Shown piece by piece: positions 1-8,425 of a stretch of DNA of 64,000 nucleotides. Numbering within the stretch: the stretch's first letter is position 1; each line of letters begins with the position of its first letter. Made by a program: the position numbers and the translations under genes. The stretch is from Enterococcus pallens ATCC BAA-351 (GTDB lineage Bacteria > Bacillota > Bacilli > Lactobacillales > Enterococcaceae), in the NCBI RefSeq assembly GCF_000407485.1, contig NZ_ASWD01000001.1:1302001-1366000 (forward strand), given 5' to 3'. The notes under the pieces were generated by a model. That model made no database searches, was not told the DNA's origin, and saw only the letters and a program-made list of their open reading frames with translations.

Positions 1-2
1 AT

Positions 3-248
3 CCTGGGCCAGAGCATGTAGAGTTTTTAAAAGAATTAGCCGCGGCTGATCCGAATTATTTGCCTGATCCAGTATCTATTTTAAATGCGGACGCTCATAT
101 TAAAGGTTCTCTTTTCGGAGCCAGCGAAACGGTCATCGTCAAAGATGGACAACCTTTAATTGGCTCTGTTGGTTATTTATATTTTGTTGATTGGGATCAA
201 AATCGTGAACGAACAAGAACCTGCAACTTAATGTTGATGGGTGAGTAA
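3..248 (+). CDS. C-terminal part of an unidentified protein (5' end outside window)
   Basis: The reading frame is open from the left edge and ends at TAA 246-248, giving at least 81 residues; the start codon lies upstream of the window. A TTG at position 60 is in frame but has no convincing ribosome site, so it is not taken as the start. The visible part contains an acidic, aromatic stretch (GYLYFVDWDQN) and ends in NLMLMGE. I do not recognise the family. A strong hairpin terminator follows directly, so this is the real end of a gene. Confidence 0.6.
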   Translation, partial: PGPEHVEFLKELAAADPNYLPDPVSILNADAHIKGSLFGASETVIVKDGQPLIGSVGYLYFVDWDQNRERTRTCNLMLMGE

Positions 249-296
249 AAAAGACCAATCATTGCTTTCTTTTCATAAGCAGTGATTGGTCTTTTT
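248..296. terminator. Bidirectional terminator between the left-edge gene and ndk
   Basis: The arms AAAAGACCAATCA and TGATTGGTCTTTT pair almost perfectly around a short loop. An A-run precedes and a T-run follows, so the hairpin can end both the plus-strand gene and minus-strand ndk. Confidence 0.85.
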
Positions 297-298
297 CA

Positions 299-703
299 TT
301 ATAAATGACTGAAGAATCGCTGGATTTCAATCGCAGCATTTTCAGGTGAGTCGGAGGCATGAACGATATTTTCGGTAGTGCTGCAGGCAAAATCACCACG
401 GATAGTTCCGGGTACCGCTTTCAAAACGTTCGTGGCTCCAAGCATTTGACGCACCAATGCAATCGCATCATTTCCTTCTAATAGTAAAAAAACAACGGGA
501 CCTGAAGTCATGTAAGCAATCAGCTCAGGAAAAAAGGCTTTATCCTTTAAATGAGCATAGTGACTTTTTGCAATGTCTTCAGAAATTACGCCTTGATACA
601 TTTCCTTAATTGTTAAATTCTTATCCTCAAAGCGTTGGATGATACGGCCAGTCAGCTTGCGCTTTACGCCATCCGGTTTGATAATAACTAGTGTTTGCTC
701 CAT
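299..703 (-). CDS. ndk: Nucleoside diphosphate kinase
   Basis: Ndk transfers the gamma phosphate of ATP to other nucleoside diphosphates through a phosphohistidine and balances cytosolic NTP pools. The N-terminus EQTLVIIKPDGVKR is typical. The active-site signature NIVHASDS places the phosphorylated histidine at residue 115 and fits the family pattern NxxH[GA]SD. At 134 residues it is slightly shorter than many bacterial Ndk proteins. An AAAGGAG ribosome site lies about 10 bases before the ATG. It is downstream of xfp on the same strand, separated by a weak hairpin, so some co-transcription is possible. Confidence 0.95.
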   Translation of the reverse strand: MEQTLVIIKPDGVKRKLTGRIIQRFEDKNLTIKEMYQGVISEDIAKSHYAHLKDKAFFPELIAYMTSGPVVFLLLEGNDAIALVRQMLGATNVLKAVPGTIRGDFACSTTENIVHASDSPENAAIEIQRFFSHL

Positions 704-733
704 ATCTATTCATCTCCTTTTTTTAATCAATAA

Positions 734-761
734 AGGAGGCTTAGCCTAAACTAAACCTCCT
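734..761 (-). terminator. Weak hairpin between xfp and ndk
   Basis: Arms AGGAGGCTTAG and CTAAACCTCCT pair around a 6-base loop; the single mismatch becomes a G-U wobble only in the minus-strand transcript. The following minus-strand sequence is only moderately T-rich, so termination after xfp may be partial. Confidence 0.45.
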
Positions 762-769
762 AAAAAAAC

Positions 770-3151
770 TTAACGTTGTGGAACAACTACTTTCAGTGCT
801 TCCCATTTCCAATTAGCAACTTCTGGAATATCTGTTCCTTCCGCACGAATGTAGTCATGGTGATATTGGAGTGTTTCATCCATTTTAGCAGAAAATTCAG
901 CTGCTTGGGAACCGTAAACGGCATTTGCTGCATCTTGTGCTAAGTGGAAGCGATCCATTTCACTAAAGACACGCATGTCAAATGGCGTAGTAATATCCCC
1001 ATTTTCACGATAACCGTGAATATGAATGTTGTGGTTATTCCGATCAAAGAAGATATCTCTAACCATGCCTTCATAACCATGGAAGGCAAAGACGATTGGT
1101 TTATCAGTGGTAAATAGCGCATCAAACTCCTCGTTGCTTAAGCCGCGTGGGTCTACATCTGGATGACGCAATTTCAAAATATCTACCACATTAATGAAGC
1201 GAATCTTCAATTCTGGGAATTGTTTGTTCAAGATCGAAACCGCTGCTAATGCTTCCAAGTTTGGCTCAGTTCCAGCTGCAGCAATCACTAAATCAGGTTC
1301 TTGACCGTTATCGGTACTCGCCCAATCGATCACCTTCAAGCCTTTGTCGACTAATTCTTCTGCTTCCGCTGCTGAATAGAACTGTGGACGTGGATGCTTG
1401 CTGGAAACAATCAAGTTAATCACTTGTTTGTCTTGCATCGCTTTATCCATCACGGCCATTAAGCTGTTGGCATCTGCTGGTAAATATTCCCGAATAAATT
1501 CTGGTTTCTTTTCCGCTAAATGAGTCAAGATACCAGGGTCTTGGTGAGTATAGCCATTATGATCCTGCTGGAACACGGTAGAAGTCGCAATCACATTCAG
1601 AGCAGGATACTGTTTACGCCAAGAATGAGCACTGGCTTTGCGCATCCACTTGAAATGTTGCGTCAACATAGAATCTACTACTCTTAAGAAAGACTCATAG
1701 CTGGCAAAGAACCCATGACGACCGGTTAAAACATATCCTTCTAAGAAACCTTCCGCTTGGTGTTCAGATAATTGGCCATCGATTACCCGGCCAACGGAAG
1801 ACTGCCACTCATCAGTACTGTCTTTTGGTTCCAGCCACTGACGATCAGTTACTTCGAAGACCTTGTTTAAACGATTGGATTTTGTTTCATCAGGTCCAAA
1901 AATCCGGAAGTTGGTAGGATTTTCTGTGATCATGTCTCGAGCTTGTTGACCAAAGACGATCATATCCTGAGCCATCACTGCACCAGGGATGGTTGTATCG
2001 ATCGCATGTTGCTTCCAATCAGGCATTTTCATTGGCTGCGGATCAATCCCGCCGTTAGTGATTGGATTAGTGGACATCCGCTTATCGCCTTTAGGTGAGA
2101 TTTCTTTTAGTTCTTCAACAATTTTGCCGTTTTCATCAAATAATTCTTCCAGACGATAAGATTTCAACCAGTCGACTAATTTGTCAATATGCTCCATATG
2201 CTCAGAATCCACTGGAATTGGCACTTGGTGTGCACGGAAAGTGCCAGCGATTTGTTCGCCATCCCACGTTTCTGGACCAGTCCAGCCTTTAGGTGTGCGG
2301 AAAATGATGACTGGCCATTGTGGCATTTCAGCATTTTGGGCATCATCTTTGCGGGCCTTGGTTTGAATAGCTTTGATTTCTTCAACTACTGCGTCTAAGG
2401 TTTCAGCCATCAGCGGATGAACTTGCTCAGGATCAGTTCCTTCAACGAAGTAAGGCTTCCAGCCCATTCCTTCAAAGTATTTCGCTAAATCGGCATTGCT
2501 CTTCCGTGAAAGAATCGTTGGATTAGAAATTTTACCACCGTTTAAATAAAGAATTGGCAAAACGGCACCATCGTTAACCGGATTAATAAAGACATTCGAG
2601 AACCATCCGCCAGCTAATGGGCCCGTTTCAGCTTCACCGTCACCAACAACTGTGGCTGCAATGACTTCAGGATTATCCAAAATGGCACCCGTCGCATGGG
2701 ATAGCGCATAACCTAATTCGCCACCTTCATGAATAGAGCCAGGCGTTTCCGGTGCGGCATGAGATGCGATCCCGCCAGGAAAAGAAAAGACTTTACATAG
2801 ATGCTTCAATCCAGCTTCATCTTCCGTAATCTCAGGATAAATTTCGCTGTAGCTGCCATCGATATACGAGTTAGAAACCATCACTTGGCCGCCGTGTCCA
2901 GGACCTTCAATATAAAACATGTTCAAATCATACTTGTTAATCGCCCGATTTAAGTGTGCGTATAAAAAGTTTTGTCCAGAAATCGTTCCCCAGTGACCAA
3001 TTGGATGAGTCTTAACATCCTCTTTTTGAATGGGACGTCTTAATAGAGGGTTATCCTTTAAATACATTTGCGCGACAGAAATATAATTGGCTGCTCGCCA
3101 CCATGCATCCACCTTTGCTAAATACTCTTGAGAATCAAAATTGACTGTCAT
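770..3151 (-). CDS. xfp: Xylulose-5-phosphate/fructose-6-phosphate phosphoketolase
   Basis: This thiamine-diphosphate enzyme splits xylulose-5-phosphate (and often fructose-6-phosphate) with phosphate to acetyl phosphate plus glyceraldehyde-3-phosphate (or erythrose-4-phosphate), the key step of heterofermentative pentose catabolism. The protein has 793 residues, within the normal family range. Both phosphoketolase signatures are present: [12 protein letters not shown] near residue 142 and the ThDP-binding [14 protein letters not shown] near residue 170. The ATG is preceded by AAAGGAG. A promoter lies about 40-75 bases upstream, and a 13-base palindrome sits in the leader. ndk follows on the same strand. 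Whether F6P is also used cannot be told from sequence. Confidence 0.97.
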   Translation of the reverse strand: MTVNFDSQEYLAKVDAWWRAANYISVAQMYLKDNPLLRRPIQKEDVKTHPIGHWGTISGQNFLYAHLNRAINKYDLNMFYIEGPGHGGQVMVSNSYIDGSYSEIYPEITEDEAGLKHLCKVFSFPGGIASHAAPETPGSIHEGGELGYALSHATGAILDNPEVIAATVVGDGEAETGPLAGGWFSNVFINPVNDGAVLPILYLNGGKISNPTILSRKSNADLAKYFEGMGWKPYFVEGTDPEQVHPLMAETLDAVVEEIKAIQTKARKDDAQNAEMPQWPVIIFRTPKGWTGPETWDGEQIAGTFRAHQVPIPVDSEHMEHIDKLVDWLKSYRLEELFDENGKIVEELKEISPKGDKRMSTNPITNGGIDPQPMKMPDWKQHAIDTTIPGAVMAQDMIVFGQQARDMITENPTNFRIFGPDETKSNRLNKVFEVTDRQWLEPKDSTDEWQSSVGRVIDGQLSEHQAEGFLEGYVLTGRHGFFASYESFLRVVDSMLTQHFKWMRKASAHSWRKQYPALNVIATSTVFQQDHNGYTHQDPGILTHLAEKKPEFIREYLPADANSLMAVMDKAMQDKQVINLIVSSKHPRPQFYSAAEAEELVDKGLKVIDWASTDNGQEPDLVIAAAGTEPNLEALAAVSILNKQFPELKIRFINVVDILKLRHPDVDPRGLSNEEFDALFTTDKPIVFAFHGYEGMVRDIFFDRNNHNIHIHGYRENGDITTPFDMRVFSEMDRFHLAQDAANAVYGSQAAEFSAKMDETLQYHHDYIRAEGTDIPEVANWKWEALKVVVPQR

Positions 3152-3167
3152 GTGAAAACTCCTTTGT

Positions 3168-3180
3168 AGTAAAATTTACT
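3168..3180. promoter_or_regulatory. Palindrome in the xfp leader (candidate operator)
   Basis: AGTAAA-A-TTTACT is a perfect 13-base inverted repeat between the inferred transcription start and the xfp ribosome site. It is in repressor-operator position; the protein that would bind it is unknown. Confidence 0.4.
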
Positions 3181-3196
3181 TTTATTATTTGAGTAT

Positions 3197-3225
3197 AATA
3201 TACCTTTATCTTGTGAAGATGTAAA
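3197..3225 (-). promoter_or_regulatory. xfp promoter
   Basis: On the minus strand TTTACA (3225-3220) is followed after 17 bases by TATATT (3202-3197), an adequate sigma-A promoter about 45 bases before the xfp start codon. Confidence 0.65.
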
Positions 3226-3722
3226 CTACTTTTTTATTAAAAAACAGTTTTAGTATTCTTCAGTCAAATGAAAATTAGAAAAATGTTCGCAGCTTCAGCA
3301 AACTTTCATGAAAAGAAAGATGTTTCTTGATAGGAGAGGGTGTTTGAAATTTTTTTGAAAAATAACGGAATTATTTTCTGATAGTATCTCAAATATTTGG
3401 ATCTCAAGTATTTTTTAATAAAAAGGATAATCTCAAATGAGTAAGAAAATTATGATAGCCTTTCAAAAATGGGGCAAACAGGAGGAAATAAAGTGGAGAC
3501 AGAAAATTTCTTGGATTGAGCTATGCTAGAAATGAATTTAGCAAAAAACATTGATCAATAATTCACAATAAATGGTTGACGGAACAATTTTCATGTGTAA
3601 TAATACAGAACTATCAAAGGAATGTTCAAAGAAATCCCTAATTGCTGTTGGAAAAATGCAAATTTTTTTATTATCATTTGTGATTTTTTTCACCAACAAT
3701 CAAATGGAAAGGAAGAAGTTCA
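3226..3722. other. Intergenic region between divergent xfp and the TPI-like gene
   Basis: About 500 bases of AT-rich DNA. The right part holds a promoter and a leader of about 110 bases for the gene at 3723. The middle (3240-3570) shows no convincing ORF, RNA motif or repeat. A plus-strand ORF from 3572 overlaps the next gene out of frame and has no ribosome site. Confidence 0.5.
3576..3604 (+). promoter_or_regulatory. Promoter of the TPI-like gene
   Basis: TTGACG at 3576-3581 is followed after 16-17 bases by TAATAAT at 3598-3604, preceded by a TGTG extension. It lies about 120 bases before the ATG at 3723 and would give a leader with a small GTGA/TCAC hairpin near 3680. Confidence 0.6.
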
Positions 3723-4397
3723 ATGCAGAAAAAACAATTAACACTCCCGTTTTATTGTGTCAATTCCCAGGTGCTTTGGAAAGGAGAGGCCGCAGTTGAA
3801 AATGCTGTTCAAATGGATCAAAGGATCATTGAATTAGGCTTGGATGCTATTTTTACTGCAAGTGTCAACGATGTGGCTAGACTTAGCGAAGTGACAAATC
3901 GTCTTCAGGTAGGAATTGTTTTTGAAGACCAATCTCTCGAGGAACTGAAAGAACTGCGAGAGCTGGGTGCAGCTGTTTTAATTTTTGATGAGGCGGAACG
4001 GATTAATCAGGTAAATGCTATTTTGCAGGCAGCAAAGGAAATCGGTTATTTGATTCTAGTTCGTACTGAAAAACCATTTGATTTAACAGCAGAGGTGTTA
4101 CCATTTTTAGATATTATCAAATGGAAGTTTGACAGCAAACAGGCGGCTAAAAACGTGTTTGAAGAGCAATGTAATGAACAGAAGAAACGAGTAGCACAGC
4201 TGAAGCAGAGCTATCCGCATCTAGCAATTATTTATGGAGCCAACACTATTTCTTCGAACCTGGTATTAAATAGTTTAATGATGGGACTTGATGGCGTTGG
4301 CGAGGTCAGCTGTAATGAAAGTACCCAAGAAAAAAGACGTGAAATGCTGAATGCCGTTAATGATTATAAAAAAGTACAAAACTTTTTGAACGCTTAA
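3723..4397 (+). CDS. Triosephosphate-isomerase-like TIM-barrel protein, catalytic residues missing
   Basis: A 224-residue protein with the beta/alpha rhythm of a TIM barrel, closest by eye to archaeal-type triosephosphate isomerase (about 225 residues). The end (AIIYGANTISSNLVLNSLMMGLDGVGE) resembles the TPI phosphate-loop region and the last strand. The catalytic positions do not match: the N-x-K motif reads N14-S15-Q16, the NHSE region reads FDEAER (88-93) with Asp where His is expected, and the catalytic-Glu segment reads KWKFDSK (about 134-140). It may therefore be a pseudoenzyme, sensor or altered isomerase. GGAAAGGAAG precedes the ATG. The gene has its own promoter and terminator and faces away from xfp, which produces glyceraldehyde-3-phosphate. 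Fold assignment is from remembered family sequences. Confidence 0.6.
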   Translation: MQKKQLTLPFYCVNSQVLWKGEAAVENAVQMDQRIIELGLDAIFTASVNDVARLSEVTNRLQVGIVFEDQSLEELKELRELGAAVLIFDEAERINQVNAILQAAKEIGYLILVRTEKPFDLTAEVLPFLDIIKWKFDSKQAAKNVFEEQCNEQKKRVAQLKQSYPHLAIIYGANTISSNLVLNSLMMGLDGVGEVSCNESTQEKRREMLNAVNDYKKVQNFLNA

Positions 4398-4414
4398 TAA
4401 TTAATAAACTTGAC

Positions 4415-4457
4415 AGTCTGGCGCTGGTGATTTTCTCACTAGCGTCAGACTTTTTTT
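4415..4457 (+). terminator. Terminator of the TPI-like gene
   Basis: AGTCTGGCGCTGGTGA and TCACTAGCGTCAGACT form a long stem with two small mismatches, followed by seven T residues. Confidence 0.9.
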
Positions 4458-4569
4458 GTTGACTTATCGGCGTAAGGCGGGATTTAAAAACAAAACTATC
4501 TACTAACTGCGTTATTTTATTTATGGAGTATTTTACTTTTCTACATTAACATATGTTCAGAAAAACGTA

Positions 4570-4588
4570 ACAAAATTTACTATTTTGT
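4570..4588. promoter_or_regulatory. Upstream inverted repeat of the glucitol-type operon
   Basis: ACAAAAT and ATTTTGT form perfect 7-base arms around a 5-base spacer, centred about 30 bases upstream of the -35 box. This is a usual place for an activator. Two SorC-type regulators and a GutM protein encoded by the operon are candidates. Confidence 0.5.
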
Positions 4589-4600
4589 GAAAAAGCTGAT

Positions 4601-4614
4601 GGAAAGCGTTGACA
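4601..4614 (+). promoter_or_regulatory. cre-like site (CcpA) overlapping the -35 box
   Basis: GGAAAGCGTTGACA matches the catabolite-responsive element pattern TGNAANCGNWNNCA except at the first base and covers the TTGACA box. Glucose repression through CcpA is the expected effect. Confidence 0.55.
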
Positions 4615-4636
4615 AACCAATTCGAGATGCTATACT
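4609..4636 (+). promoter_or_regulatory. Promoter of the glucitol-type PTS operon
   Basis: TTGACA at 4609-4614 and TATACT at 4631-4636 are separated by 16 bases, a near-consensus sigma-A promoter. The transcription start should be near 4643. Confidence 0.8.
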
Positions 4637-4649
4637 AGTCCTTGTAAGA

Positions 4650-4674
4650 CATATGCCAATGATATTAGCATATG
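4650..4674. promoter_or_regulatory. Downstream operator-like inverted repeat
   Basis: CATATGCCAAT and ATTAGCATATG are 11-base arms with one mismatch around GAT. The repeat covers about +8 to +32, where a bound SorC-family repressor would block the operon. Confidence 0.6.
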
Positions 4675-4698
4675 ACAAAAACACTTGGAGGGTTTAAC

Positions 4699-5943
4699 AT
4701 GACGTTATATGGAAAACTATTGGATAGAGAAAAAAATGGTGCTCCGATCAAGGTTGGGGTAATTGGTGCAGGTCAAATGGGCTTTGGAATGATCTCTCAG
4801 ATTTCAACAATTCCAGGCATGATCGTGGCAGGAATCAGTGATATCAACCTAGATGCAGCGAATCGTGCGGCGGAAGCATACAATGCCAGCGCAGACAAAA
4901 AAGTTGATATTTTAATTAGTCAAAACTTTAAAGATATTATTCATTCTGACAAAGTAGAAATTATTGTTGACGCAACAGGGGTACCTGAGGCAGGTGCTCA
5001 AATTTCTTTAGAATCATTAATGGCTAAGAAACACTTAGTATTGCTGAACGTTGAAATTGATATCACTATTGGACCATTGATGAAAAAATTATATGACTCA
5101 ACTGATCTAATTTATACTGGTTCCGATGGTGATGAGCCAGCCGCAACGATGCAAATGTATGAATTTGCCAAAAGCATGGGGATGGAAGTCTTGGTTGCCG
5201 GTAAAGGCAAGAACAATAAATTGATGGTTCATGCGAATCCGGATACGGCTGCAGAGAAGGCGAAAGCACAAGTCATGAGTCCTAAAATTTTAGCTTCCTT
5301 CCAGGACGGTACGAAAACCATGGGTGAAATGAACCTACTATCTAACGCTATGGGCTTTGTTCCTGATGTAGTAGGAATGCATGGAATCTCAGCTGATTTA
5401 GACGGTACTGTCAAGAACTTGGATTTAAAGGAAAATGGTGGTGTCCTAAGTAAATTCGGCGTTGTGGAATACGTTGACGGTATCGCGCCAGGAATTTTCT
5501 GTATCGTCAAAGGGCAAAATGAAGGTGTAGCTCATGAAATGAACTACCTAATGAAGAAAGGTGAGCGCGATCATCATATTTTATATCGCCCATTCCACTT
5601 ATGTTCATTAGAAACACCAATTACCATTGCTCGTGCGGTACTTGAGCAAGATACAGCGATTGTTCCAATGGGTGCGCCAGTATCCGAAACTGTTTGTGTA
5701 GCGAAGAAAGATATTAAAGCTGGTGAAAAAATTGATGGAATCGGCGGCTTCTGTGTCCGAGGTGTGCTGGAAACACATGAAGACATGAAGAAAAATGCCA
5801 ATATTCCAATTGGTTTAATTGCTGGGGCAGTAGCGAAAAAGGATATCAAAGATGGTGCGTTCTTAACCATGGATGATGTTGAACTGGATGAATCAACAAC
5901 AGTTTACAAATTACGCAAATTACAAGACGAAACATTTGCTTAA
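4699..5943 (+). CDS. NAD(P)-dependent oxidoreductase with C-terminal SAF domain (COG4091-like)
   Basis: A 414-residue protein with an N-terminal Rossmann fold (KVGVIGAGQMGFG, residues 18-30) and a C-terminal SAF-type region (VAKKDIKAGEKIDGIGGFCVRG). This architecture is known as COG4091, a homoserine-dehydrogenase-like oxidoreductase of mostly unassigned substrate. The start is ATG 4699, because TTGGAGGG lies just before it; an in-frame ATG at 4672 falls inside the operator repeat. It is the first gene of the glucitol-type PTS operon and the only obvious catabolic enzyme in it. It probably oxidises or rearranges the imported polyol phosphate, but the reaction cannot be named. Confidence 0.75.
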   Translation: MTLYGKLLDREKNGAPIKVGVIGAGQMGFGMISQISTIPGMIVAGISDINLDAANRAAEAYNASADKKVDILISQNFKDIIHSDKVEIIVDATGVPEAGAQISLESLMAKKHLVLLNVEIDITIGPLMKKLYDSTDLIYTGSDGDEPAATMQMYEFAKSMGMEVLVAGKGKNNKLMVHANPDTAAEKAKAQVMSPKILASFQDGTKTMGEMNLLSNAMGFVPDVVGMHGISADLDGTVKNLDLKENGGVLSKFGVVEYVDGIAPGIFCIVKGQNEGVAHEMNYLMKKGERDHHILYRPFHLCSLETPITIARAVLEQDTAIVPMGAPVSETVCVAKKDIKAGEKIDGIGGFCVRGVLETHEDMKKNANIPIGLIAGAVAKKDIKDGAFLTMDDVELDESTTVYKLRKLQDETFA

Positions 5944-5999
5944 TCAAAAATCCGCTGCAGGCAGTGTTTAGCTGCCTGCAGTAGAAAAGAGGGAATTCG

Positions 6000-6404
6000 A
6001 TGCATCAATTGCTGATCGTTCTGTTCGTTTTAATGGTGATTCAGAGCTTAGGCAGTATCTTTCAAGTGAAATATTATCAAGCTTTTATAAAAAAGATTAC
6101 TGTGGAGTATCAGAATCATGTTTCTCACGAACTGTACACCGATGTCTCAAAGGGTTCGTTGTTTAAGACAATTGTAGCTGTAGTTGCGGATCAAAACGGT
6201 GAAATTATCAGCTGTTATGTATGCAGAGGATTTACAGTCTTTGCCCGCTTTAAGCAGGTACCGTCTTACCAAGGAATCAATTTGGCAGAAATACATGATA
6301 AAAAAATGAAGCAGGCTCGCTTATCTCAAGTAGAAAGGGTACTTGAGCAAATTTACTTGCGGAAGTTGGAAGCGGTTGCCCATATAATAGAAGGAGTTAA
6401 TTAA
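6000..6404 (+). CDS. gutM: GutM-type glucitol operon activator
   Basis: A 134-residue protein with an N-terminal hydrophobic segment (residues 4-18) and the GutM-type body (VVADQNGEIISCYVCRGFTVFARFK). GutM proteins act as auxiliary activators of glucitol/sorbitol operons and are usually encoded next to the PTS genes, as here. It lies 56 bases after the oxidoreductase and 2 bases before the EIIC gene. An AGAGGGA ribosome site precedes the ATG. Function here is inferred from family and context. Confidence 0.85.
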   Translation: MHQLLIVLFVLMVIQSLGSIFQVKYYQAFIKKITVEYQNHVSHELYTDVSKGSLFKTIVAVVADQNGEIISCYVCRGFTVFARFKQVPSYQGINLAEIHDKKMKQARLSQVERVLEQIYLRKLEAVAHIIEGVN

Positions 6405-6406
6405 TT

Positions 6407-6940
6407 ATGAAATATATTGAATGGTTTGGTAAAAACTTTATTGGTTTATTTGAAGCTGGCGGCGAACAGTTCATGGGATTTATGACCGGAATTATACCTT
6501 TGCTGATTGTTCTTTTAACTTTCACTTACTCAGTTATTGCATTTATTGGAGAAGAACGTGTCGATCGAGCTATCCGCTATTGTTCAAAATATATGATCTT
6601 GCGCTATTCTATTATGCCCATGCTGTCAGTAATGATGCTGACCAACCCGATGGCTTATACTTTTGGAAAATTTGTCAAGGAAGAAGAAAAGCCTGCTTTT
6701 TATGATTCCGTGGTTTCTTTCTTACATCCCGTAACTGGATTGTTCCCATATGCGAATGCAGGTGAATTATTTGTTTACTTAGGAATTGCTAATGGAGTAA
6801 TGGAGGCTGGTTACAATCAGTCAAGTTTAGCTGTGCGCTATTTCCTAGTAGGGATTGTGGTTATCTTAATGCGAGGAATTGTCACTGAACGTTTAACCAA
6901 GTTCTTGATAGCTAAAGAAGCGAAGAAAGTAAACGCGTAA
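6407..6940 (+). CDS. srlA: PTS glucitol/sorbitol-type EIIC component
   Basis: A 177-residue membrane protein with several hydrophobic helices, matching the GutA/SrlA family (MTGIIPLLIVLLTF, LTNPMAYTFGKF, HPVTGLFPYANAGELF). With SrlE it forms the membrane channel that imports and phosphorylates a hexitol-like substrate. It is 2 bases after gutM, so the two are probably translationally coupled. Confidence 0.9.
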   Translation: MKYIEWFGKNFIGLFEAGGEQFMGFMTGIIPLLIVLLTFTYSVIAFIGEERVDRAIRYCSKYMILRYSIMPMLSVMMLTNPMAYTFGKFVKEEEKPAFYDSVVSFLHPVTGLFPYANAGELFVYLGIANGVMEAGYNQSSLAVRYFLVGIVVILMRGIVTERLTKFLIAKEAKKVNA

Positions 6941-6978
6941 AGCAAAGCGAATTTCTTATTATAGGAGGCCAATAAATT

Positions 6979-7992
6979 ATGTATAAATCAGTTTTTGTAT
7001 CACCTGGAAACGGTGGTTGGGGTGTGGGCTTAACGTTAACACCAACAGCGACAAAAAATAAAGTTGTATCAGTAACAGGCGGAGGCATTCATCCAGTTGC
7101 TCAGCGAATTGCCGATTTAACTGGGGCTGAAGCTTGGGATGGCTTCAAAAATCAAGTACCTGAAGAAGAAACTTTATGTGCCGTGATTGACTGTGGTGGA
7201 ACAGCACGGATTGGCGTTTATCCCATGAAACGTATTTTAACAGTAGATGTTTTACCATCATCACCATCTGGGCCCTTGGCAAAGCATATTACAGAAGATA
7301 TTTTTGTTTCAGGTGTTAAACCAGAAAATGTGAAGGTGACTGATGCTCAGGAAACGTCTGAAGTAGCAGCTGCGGCCGCAACAGAAGCAGCACCTCAGCA
7401 GGAAGAAAAATTTGAAGACAAGTACGCCAAAGCCAAAGAAGCGCATGCGAAAGAAAATGCTAAAAAAGACGGCTTCTTAGTTCGTTTTTCTCGGGGAATC
7501 GGAGGTGTTATGGGTGTATTCTATCAATCAGGTCGAGATGCAGTGGATATGCTGCTGAAAAACATTATTCCGTTTATGGCTTTCATTAGTATGATGATCG
7601 GAATTATCAATTATACTGGGATTGGTGATTTGATTGCAGAAGTATTATCACCTCTTGCTGGTTCACTTCCGGGCATGGTTGTGTTAGCATTGATCTGTAG
7701 TATTCCTATTTTATCTCCAATTTTAGGACCAGGTGCGGTAATTTCACAGGTAATTGGTGTGTTAATCGGGACCCAAATTGCTAACGGATCAATTCCAGTT
7801 CAATATGCGTTACCGGCACTATTCGCTATCAATGCCCATGTAGGATGTGACTTTATCCCGGTTGGCTTGTCATTGGGAGAAGCAAAACCAGAAACAGTTC
7901 AGGTTGGGGTACCAGCCTTACTTTACAGTCGGATGTTAACAGGGTTCACCGCGGTAATCATAGCCTATGTTGCAAGCTTCGGTATGTATTAA
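6979..7992 (+). CDS. srlE: PTS glucitol/sorbitol-type EIIBC component
   Basis: A 337-residue protein. The N-terminal EIIB part carries the phosphorylatable cysteine C72 in [12 protein letters not shown]. An Ala/Glu/Lys-rich linker (about 118-155) leads to a C-terminal membrane part with about four helices ([30 protein letters not shown]). The length and order fit SrlE/GutE. AGGAGG precedes the ATG. Confidence 0.9.
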   Translation: MYKSVFVSPGNGGWGVGLTLTPTATKNKVVSVTGGGIHPVAQRIADLTGAEAWDGFKNQVPEEETLCAVIDCGGTARIGVYPMKRILTVDVLPSSPSGPLAKHITEDIFVSGVKPENVKVTDAQETSEVAAAAATEAAPQQEEKFEDKYAKAKEAHAKENAKKDGFLVRFSRGIGGVMGVFYQSGRDAVDMLLKNIIPFMAFISMMIGIINYTGIGDLIAEVLSPLAGSLPGMVVLALICSIPILSPILGPGAVISQVIGVLIGTQIANGSIPVQYALPALFAINAHVGCDFIPVGLSLGEAKPETVQVGVPALLYSRMLTGFTAVIIAYVASFGMY

Positions 7993-8015
7993 ACGATAAG
8001 ATAGGAGAAAAATAA

Positions 8016-8369
8016 ATGGTAAAAACAAAAATTGTTGAAGTTGGATCAATGGTTCCTGCTTTTGAAGAAGAGCAGTTAGTAATTCTATTCGGTCCAAGTG
8101 CCACCACTGAATTACGTGATATTAGTGTGATCCACGAGGTGGAGGAACAGCCAGTTGATTCAATTCAAGTGGGCGGTCAATTGAAAATTGGCGAAAAAGT
8201 CTATAAGATAGAAGCAGTTGGCTCGCAGGCAAATCCAAATTTTGATGAATTAGGACACGTTTCGATTTATTTTAGAAATGAAGTCGGTGAAATTTTGCCA
8301 GGAGCGATTATTGTCAGTCCGGGGGAATTTCCAACTTTTGAAGTTGGCGATAGTATAGAATTTAGTTAG
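8016..8369 (+). CDS. srlB: PTS glucitol/sorbitol-type EIIA component
   Basis: A 117-residue cytosolic EIIA of the glucitol family. H40 in SVIHEV aligns by eye with the phosphorylated histidine of E. coli GutB (FIHCH), and the AVGSQAN...ELGHVSIYF segment is family-typical. It passes phosphate from HPr to C72 of SrlE. An AGGAGAA ribosome site precedes it, and a hairpin with a short T-run follows. Confidence 0.9.
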   Translation: MVKTKIVEVGSMVPAFEEEQLVILFGPSATTELRDISVIHEVEEQPVDSIQVGGQLKIGEKVYKIEAVGSQANPNFDELGHVSIYFRNEVGEILPGAIIVSPGEFPTFEVGDSIEFS

Positions 8370-8375
8370 CGAGAA

Positions 8376-8404
8376 AACCTCCCTTATTTTAGGGGGGATT
8401 TTTC
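8376..8404 (+). terminator. Partial terminator between srlB and the first SorC gene
   Basis: CCTCCCT and AGGGGGG form a G-C-rich hairpin followed by ATTTTTC. Only about 20 bases separate it from the next start codon, so the regulators probably depend on read-through. Confidence 0.6.
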
Positions 8405-8425
8405 GGTTTAACAGGAGGGGTATCA

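Noticed and set aside
2095-2398. Several plus- and minus-strand ORFs inside xfp
   Set aside because: They are shadows of the strongly conserved phosphoketolase frame and lack ribosome sites.
3572-3799. 75-codon plus-strand ORF upstream of the TPI-like gene
   Set aside because: No ribosome site; it overlaps the start of the TPI-like gene in another frame and begins at the inferred -35 box, before any transcript.
5066-5870. Minus-strand ORFs opposite the COG4091 oxidoreductase
   Set aside because: Low-complexity antisense frames of a well-supported gene, with no start signals.
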